NCBI RefSeq assembly: GCF_964199755.1
Contig: NC_133896.1
Span: 99,818,549-99,882,548 of the forward strand
DNA from: Larus michahellis
Lineage: Eukaryota; Chordata; Aves; Charadriiformes; Laridae
Length of the DNA stretch: 64,000 nt
Direction: 5' to 3'
The number at the start of each line of letters is the position of its first letter. Within the stretch, counting starts at the first letter, position 1. The position numbers and the translations under genes were made by a program. The notes beneath the pieces are model-generated. The model searched no databases, was not told the origin of the DNA, and saw only the letters and a program-made list of their open reading frames with translations. Positions 59,671-64,000 of this stretch are shown here, piece by piece.

Positions 59671-62600
59671 ATGGCGGACGGCAGAGCTGAGGGGGAGAAG
59701 GCGAAGCGGCCGCAGCCCGCAGGAGGTGAACACGTAGCGCCTCTCGCCGCGTAGCTGCGGGGTGGGCAGGGGGGCCCGGGAAGGTTCCCCCCAGGGGTGT
59801 GTGAAGGGGGTGGAGGTTCGGGGGTGCCGCTCCCGGGCGGGCAGGCCTGGGCCGGGGCGGGGCGGGCCGTGCGGTGCCTAGGCCCTGCGGGGAGAGGGGG
59901 CGGCCCGGCCCTGAGGGGGCTGCGCTGGAGGAGAGGCCGAGGTTTGGGCCCGCTGTCCTCAGGCCTCAGGGTTGGCCTCGGCCTTGAAATCTAACAGCTT
60001 CTCCTTGTCCATGAGTTATTTTTCTCTCTCTGTAAAAAAAAAACGTACGGAGTAGTTGTGCCGTGCGTTGAGAGAAATTTGACTTGCTGCTGGCAAGGAT
60101 GAAGAACACGCCTTAAAGATTAGATTTTAACAGCTGTGGTGCCTTTTCAGGAATGGGTACAGGGAATATTCCTTATCTGCTGTTTTAAGCATTCTGGGTT
60201 TTTTCGCTTGGCAGCAATTTGCAAGTTTTTCTACTTGGTTTTATATTATGGACATTCCTGTCATCTTCTGTACTGCTTATTATCAGATCTCCCAAAATTT
60301 TTAATCACCCTTCCTTTCTTTTCAAGTGTTTCTTTTCTTCTTTCTTCCCCGACTTAAAATTGAGAAGATAGTGTCTTTGTAAAGATAAAGCTTCCCTTTC
60401 CTGTTTGTTTGTGGCTTTTGTTTTTGCCCCCCTCTTTTTTTTTGTGGTTTAAGTATACCTGTAGGCAGAGGGCATTTCTTTGATCTGTTGAAAAAGTAAA
60501 TCAAGCTTGTAAACCAATTAAGGTAGCTTCAACAGCAAATGTTATTTCTGATAATCACTAAAACAGGAACAGTAATACCTGATTTTTAGGTAGTTCCCTG
60601 ACTCTTGATTCTCTGTTGGGATTTTTTATTTTTGTTTTTTGGTTGTTTTTTTTTTCTGTTGCATTAGTAATACAGTAGCTGGACAGCATCAGTATGTCAG
60701 TTATCCATACTGTCTTGCATGCTGTTTGGTGTGCTGGAACATGAACTTAAGGCCAATGTACCATAACTTGTTAAAGAAGGATAGTTCTCTCTGACGACTT
60801 TTGAAAGCAATTTAGTCTTTAGCTTTTGATAAGATCAGTGGGATTTACCTGAAAGTTAACTTAGTTGTGACTGGTTTCTTGCCGCCACCACCAATGGTGA
60901 CACTCCCAGGGGCAAGACATCCTGAAATGCTGTGCAGTTAGCACTGTCGGTCTTGTCACTTAAACCACCTGGATAGTGGAAGCTGTCCACTTACAGAGCG
61001 TGTTGCTACTCATGAGAAAAACTCATCTGTGAAGTAGGACAGCTCTTTATTACCATGATACATGAAAAGGGCACTGGTCAGACTAGTTTTTGAAATAGTA
61101 ATGCTGTTTTCCATAGGTCAAGTATGAACTCCTTGAGATTTCCAGGAAATAATAAAATAATAATAAATAAAGAAGCCTTAATCTTGAAAAATGTATAAGC
61201 ATTGGTATGGGAGAAACTTATTTAAAAGATAATATACATCTGCATTTCTAACAGTTTTCTGCAGAAATAGCACAACGGCTCCCTCCCCACCTACCCAAAT
61301 TGTCCTATGCCCTTTATAGCTCCTTCAGCAAGTAAGAGCATTTCTTTCAGTAGTCTACAGTATGTCCTAAGTGGAGCCTAGTAGAAGTAACGTTCAGAAG
61401 GCGCTGGTGATAGGAACTAATTTTGAGAGAGAAGCTATTAAGTATTTTAATGAGAAAACAGATGTGGATAGATTGTGTTAGGCTTCATCTTCTGCTTAAC
61501 AATATTCTAGAATTTGCAATTAAAGAAGCACACTGAAGTGTAATTAGCTTCAAGCCAGCATTAGCTTAGGAGCCTAGACTGGTCCAGTGTGCCCTGAGAT
61601 TTGGGCTGCTGTGGGTTTTGTCTCTTACGAAAAAGAAGACTTCTAGGCCCATGGTGCCAACACTTTAAGGTCAATGAATCTTCTACCTGCCCTCAAATCA
61701 CCTTATAGTCTATAGTTTTGCTAGATTGGACTTGTGATTGAATATTCTGTTTAATGTGATTTTGTGGACTAGCTGTAAAGAGCTTCTCACAGCCTTGCAG
61801 ACTGCTGCTTGGAAAACTGTGATAAGACAGCAACCAGTGCCCAAGGTCACTTGTTTATCTTTCCTCCTTTTCACTTTTATATCTATACTTTCTGTGTCAA
61901 TTTTCTAGTGGTGCAGATTAGTACAATTTTTTTAATACAGTGAGATTGATTAAAGTTATTAATTTCTTTTTGTGATCGGCCATATTTCCAAGGGTAAATA
62001 ATAAATCAGTTTTTGTTCCAATCACTTACTGTCTTGATAGATAGAAGAGTGGGGTAGAAAGGCTATATTCCACTACTTATAATTTGGGAAATAGCAAAAA
62101 AATATATATGACTGATGTCCCTAGTTTTTCTTTCTCCTGATGTTGTTTGCTTCCTTTTTTCTCAGAGCTACATCTCGCTGTATCTTACTTCATAGCTTTT
62201 TGCTGTTAGAGAGCAATGCAAAGACCTTTCTTCCCTGATGGTCTGAACTCGCTGTGTGTAGAGGGTCCTGTTCTCCACTTGATATAACGAGGAACTGGTG
62301 CTAGCTCCGGTTTTTCTTAGAGTGGTAGTATGAGCACTTTCCTGTGCATTCCACAATGCATGGTTGGTTGGTTGGTTTTTTTCCCCTTCTGCTACTGCAG
62401 TGATTTGCTTATTGCAGCAGTAGAGAAATGTATTTTTGCTGAAGCATTTACTATGTTCAGTGTGAGTATGCCAAGGACACCTTAGTCCCTTGGTGTAGCT
62501 GAAGAAGCCAAGTGTATAGGAATGAAAATGTGATTTGAGTTCTTTTTGTTTTGTTTTTTTTTTTTCGGTGGATCGTTGTTCAGTTGCTATGTTTTCCATG

Positions 62601-63438
62601 ACTTTATACAAAACCAGAAAAGATGAAATATATATATATGTTTTTCTAGTGCTGATTCCTTCCTCAAGCAGAGCTTGGCAGATTTATTACAGATGAGATG
62701 TGGACAAGCAGTGACTTGAAACGTGATTGAGACAGCCGGCCTCACTGTAGGCACTTCCATGATTTTAGAGTTGTGCCAGACAAGCCTAGAGACTGGCATG
62801 GACATGTTTTTGTAGAAATTTAGTAGAATTAATTTTAACGTAGATTATCTACTCTAGATTTGGAATTGGGATTCCAATTATGAAAGCTTATCTATGGCAA
62901 CTTAAACCCTAAAAAGATTTAGTGATCTACATTTAATTTACTACGTGAACTTTGACTTCCATACTAAATAAAGACATGGTGCTTCAAGATTGTTTTCCTG
63001 GCTCGTACACAAGAAGTTCTTTACAAGTAGTGGAGTGCTTGCAGTTTCTTCTCCTCTTTGTGTTTTGCTGTCCACTAAATGTACATTGGTGGAAACTACT
63101 GTCACTAAAAACACCTTACCTATTGCACCCAAATTATAATGCTTTTTGAGGTTGCTGCTCCCATCAATCTGCTCAGTAAAAATAGCTCATCTTGGTAAGT
63201 TGTTTCGACTTCACCAGGACCTGAAGAAGAGGCAGAAAAACCTGTGAAAACTAAGACTGTTTCTTCCAGTAATGGAGGAGAAAGTTCGAGTCGCAGCGCA
63301 GAGAAACGGGCAGCTAATGAAGAAGCTGAAGACTTCACTACAAAGCCTGCTCCTGCCAAAATGTCCAAGTTTGGATTTTCCATAGGCAGTCAGACAGCAA
63401 AGAAGGCATCTGCAATATCCATCAAACTAGGAGCAAAC
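59671..63438 (+). CDS. PCNP: PCNP, PEST-containing nuclear protein (first two coding exons)
   Basis: Exon 1 is 59,671-59,725 (ATG in GAAAATGG context, donor GGAG|GTGAAC) and exon 2 is 63,218-63,438 (acceptor TTCACCAG, donor AAC|GTAAGT). The two read [19 protein letters not shown], then [20 protein letters not shown], then [20 protein letters not shown]. The match to human PCNP, about 178 residues, is very close, and the first 92 residues are present here. PCNP is a small nuclear protein with PEST degradation signals, ubiquitinated by UHRF2, with proposed roles in the cell cycle. Its remaining exons lie past the right edge. The 3.5-kb first intron contains no recognisable gene. Confidence 0.96.
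59726..63217 (+). other. PCNP intron 1
   Basis: GC-rich for its first 250 bp, then AT-rich with T-runs. No transposon or RNA gene was recognised. The 147-codon minus-strand frame at 62,168-62,611 has no resemblance to a known family. Confidence 0.7.
63218..63438 (+). CDS. PCNP: PCNP exon 2
   Basis: Enters in phase 1 and leaves in phase 0, 221 nt. It carries the [11 protein letters not shown] acidic-basic start, a Ser-rich stretch with [15 protein letters not shown], and the conserved lysine-rich [17 protein letters not shown] block. Bases after 63,438 remain open for 40 codons but are intronic after GTAAGT. Confidence 0.96.
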
Positions 63439-64000
63439 GTAAGTTGTCTGAGGGCTTTTAATTTTAAGGAAAGTGTGGCAAAGGGAAAGTACATTGGGGA
63501 GGCTTCTGTGCGGAAGGAAAGCCTTGAATTAAATGTGGGGAACTTGGATAAAGTTTAAGAAGGCATTGCAGGGCCAGATAGTCATGCATGTGTAAGTACT
63601 TCAAGGTGATTAATACTAGGTCAGTCGTTTCAGGAAGCATAAGACTTGATTGAAGTGAACTGTAGATCTTTGAACATATAGAATAATTTTGTAATGACAT
63701 TTGATAAGTCTGGAATAATTTCCTGAGGAAAATGAGCAGACGTGTTAAACTGTTCAGGCTGCTTTGAAATGAGTGCTGGGAGCTTCATTGCATAGGATGC
63801 TTAAAGCTACAAGAAAGCAAGTGCTCTCCTAGATGGCTTAATAGGTCGTCTTCCACTCCAAACATCTTATTTTAGTATGGGGAGTTATAGTTGATTTTTC
63901 AACGGCTTTGCCTGTTCTTTGCAAGGTCAGTATGATTCATTTATACTATATGCTATGTTACATAAGTTCCTAGGAATTCTGATCCCCTTTATTGTCCTGG

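Larger units (their letters stand above)
59230..59985 (+). promoter_or_regulatory. PCNP: CpG island, PCNP promoter
   Basis: Very high G+C and CpG around PCNP exon 1. It contains a perfect CRE (TGACGTCA, 59,323-59,330), a near-CRE (CGACGTCA, 59,514-59,521), an ETS-like CCGGAAGC near 59,433, an NRF1 palindrome at 59,634-59,645, and a YY1-like AAAATGGCGG spanning the start codon. Confidence 0.85.

Noticed and set aside
1-64000. CRISPR arrays, tRNA/rRNA genes, bacterial operons or a defence-type system
   Set aside because: Nothing of this kind is visible; the window is a conventional vertebrate gene neighbourhood with retrotransposons.

Overview
This window is vertebrate nuclear DNA, almost certainly from a bird. 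It is AT-rich with long introns and three CpG islands. Its interspersed repeats are dominated by CR1 retrotransposons, several ending in the avian ATTCTATGAT-type 3' tail. One small solo LTR begins TGTCCTGG, a start I know from avian ERVL-like LTRs. No bacterial signals, CRISPR arrays or RNA genes are visible. Gene names come from protein similarity recognised by eye; exons come from splice sites and reading-phase agreement.

Layout. (1) 1-45.7 kb: most of SENP7, a SUMO-chain protease, on the minus strand. I can chain 23 exons (45,426 down to 1,591) with consistent splice phase, giving about 1,047 residues. The catalytic His, Asp and Cys lie in exons 19, 22 and 23. The last roughly 45 residues fall off the left edge. 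The 11.7-kb intron between exons 4 and 5 carries a damaged CR1 of about 3.5 kb, a solo LTR and further CR1 copies. (2) 45.1-46.1 kb: CpG island, the SENP7 promoter. (3) 49.2-50.3 kb: an uninterrupted plus-strand ORF for an ARB2/FAM172 family protein, probably ARB2B (FAM172B), a pseudogene in human. (4) 51.5-52.3 kb: an 816-bp solo LTR with a 5-bp target duplication. (5) 52.6-53.8 kb: TXNL4B on the minus strand, a DIM1-like splicing factor, three coding exons. (6) 53.9-54.85 kb: CpG island between TXNL4B and TRMT10C with a perfect NRF1-type palindrome. (7) 56.7-58.0 kb: TRMT10C on the plus strand, the mitochondrial RNase P / tRNA methyltransferase subunit, coding sequence in one exon. (8) 59.2-64 kb: CpG island and the first two coding exons of PCNP, running off the right edge.

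The order SENP7 - FAM172B - TRMT10C - PCNP matches human 3q12.3 as I recall it. TXNL4B is the outlier: in human it lies on chromosome 16. The genes are ordinary nuclear housekeeping genes with separate roles (SUMO removal, splicing, mitochondrial tRNA processing, a nuclear PEST protein), and nothing suggests one pathway. The points most worth a second look are the intact ARB2B ORF with an altered nucleophile elbow, the duplicated HP1-motif exons of SENP7 that share a 48-bp identical block, the TXNL4B/TRMT10C head-to-head arrangement with its NRF1 site, and an in-frame 24-bp tandem expansion inside a CR1 ORF2.
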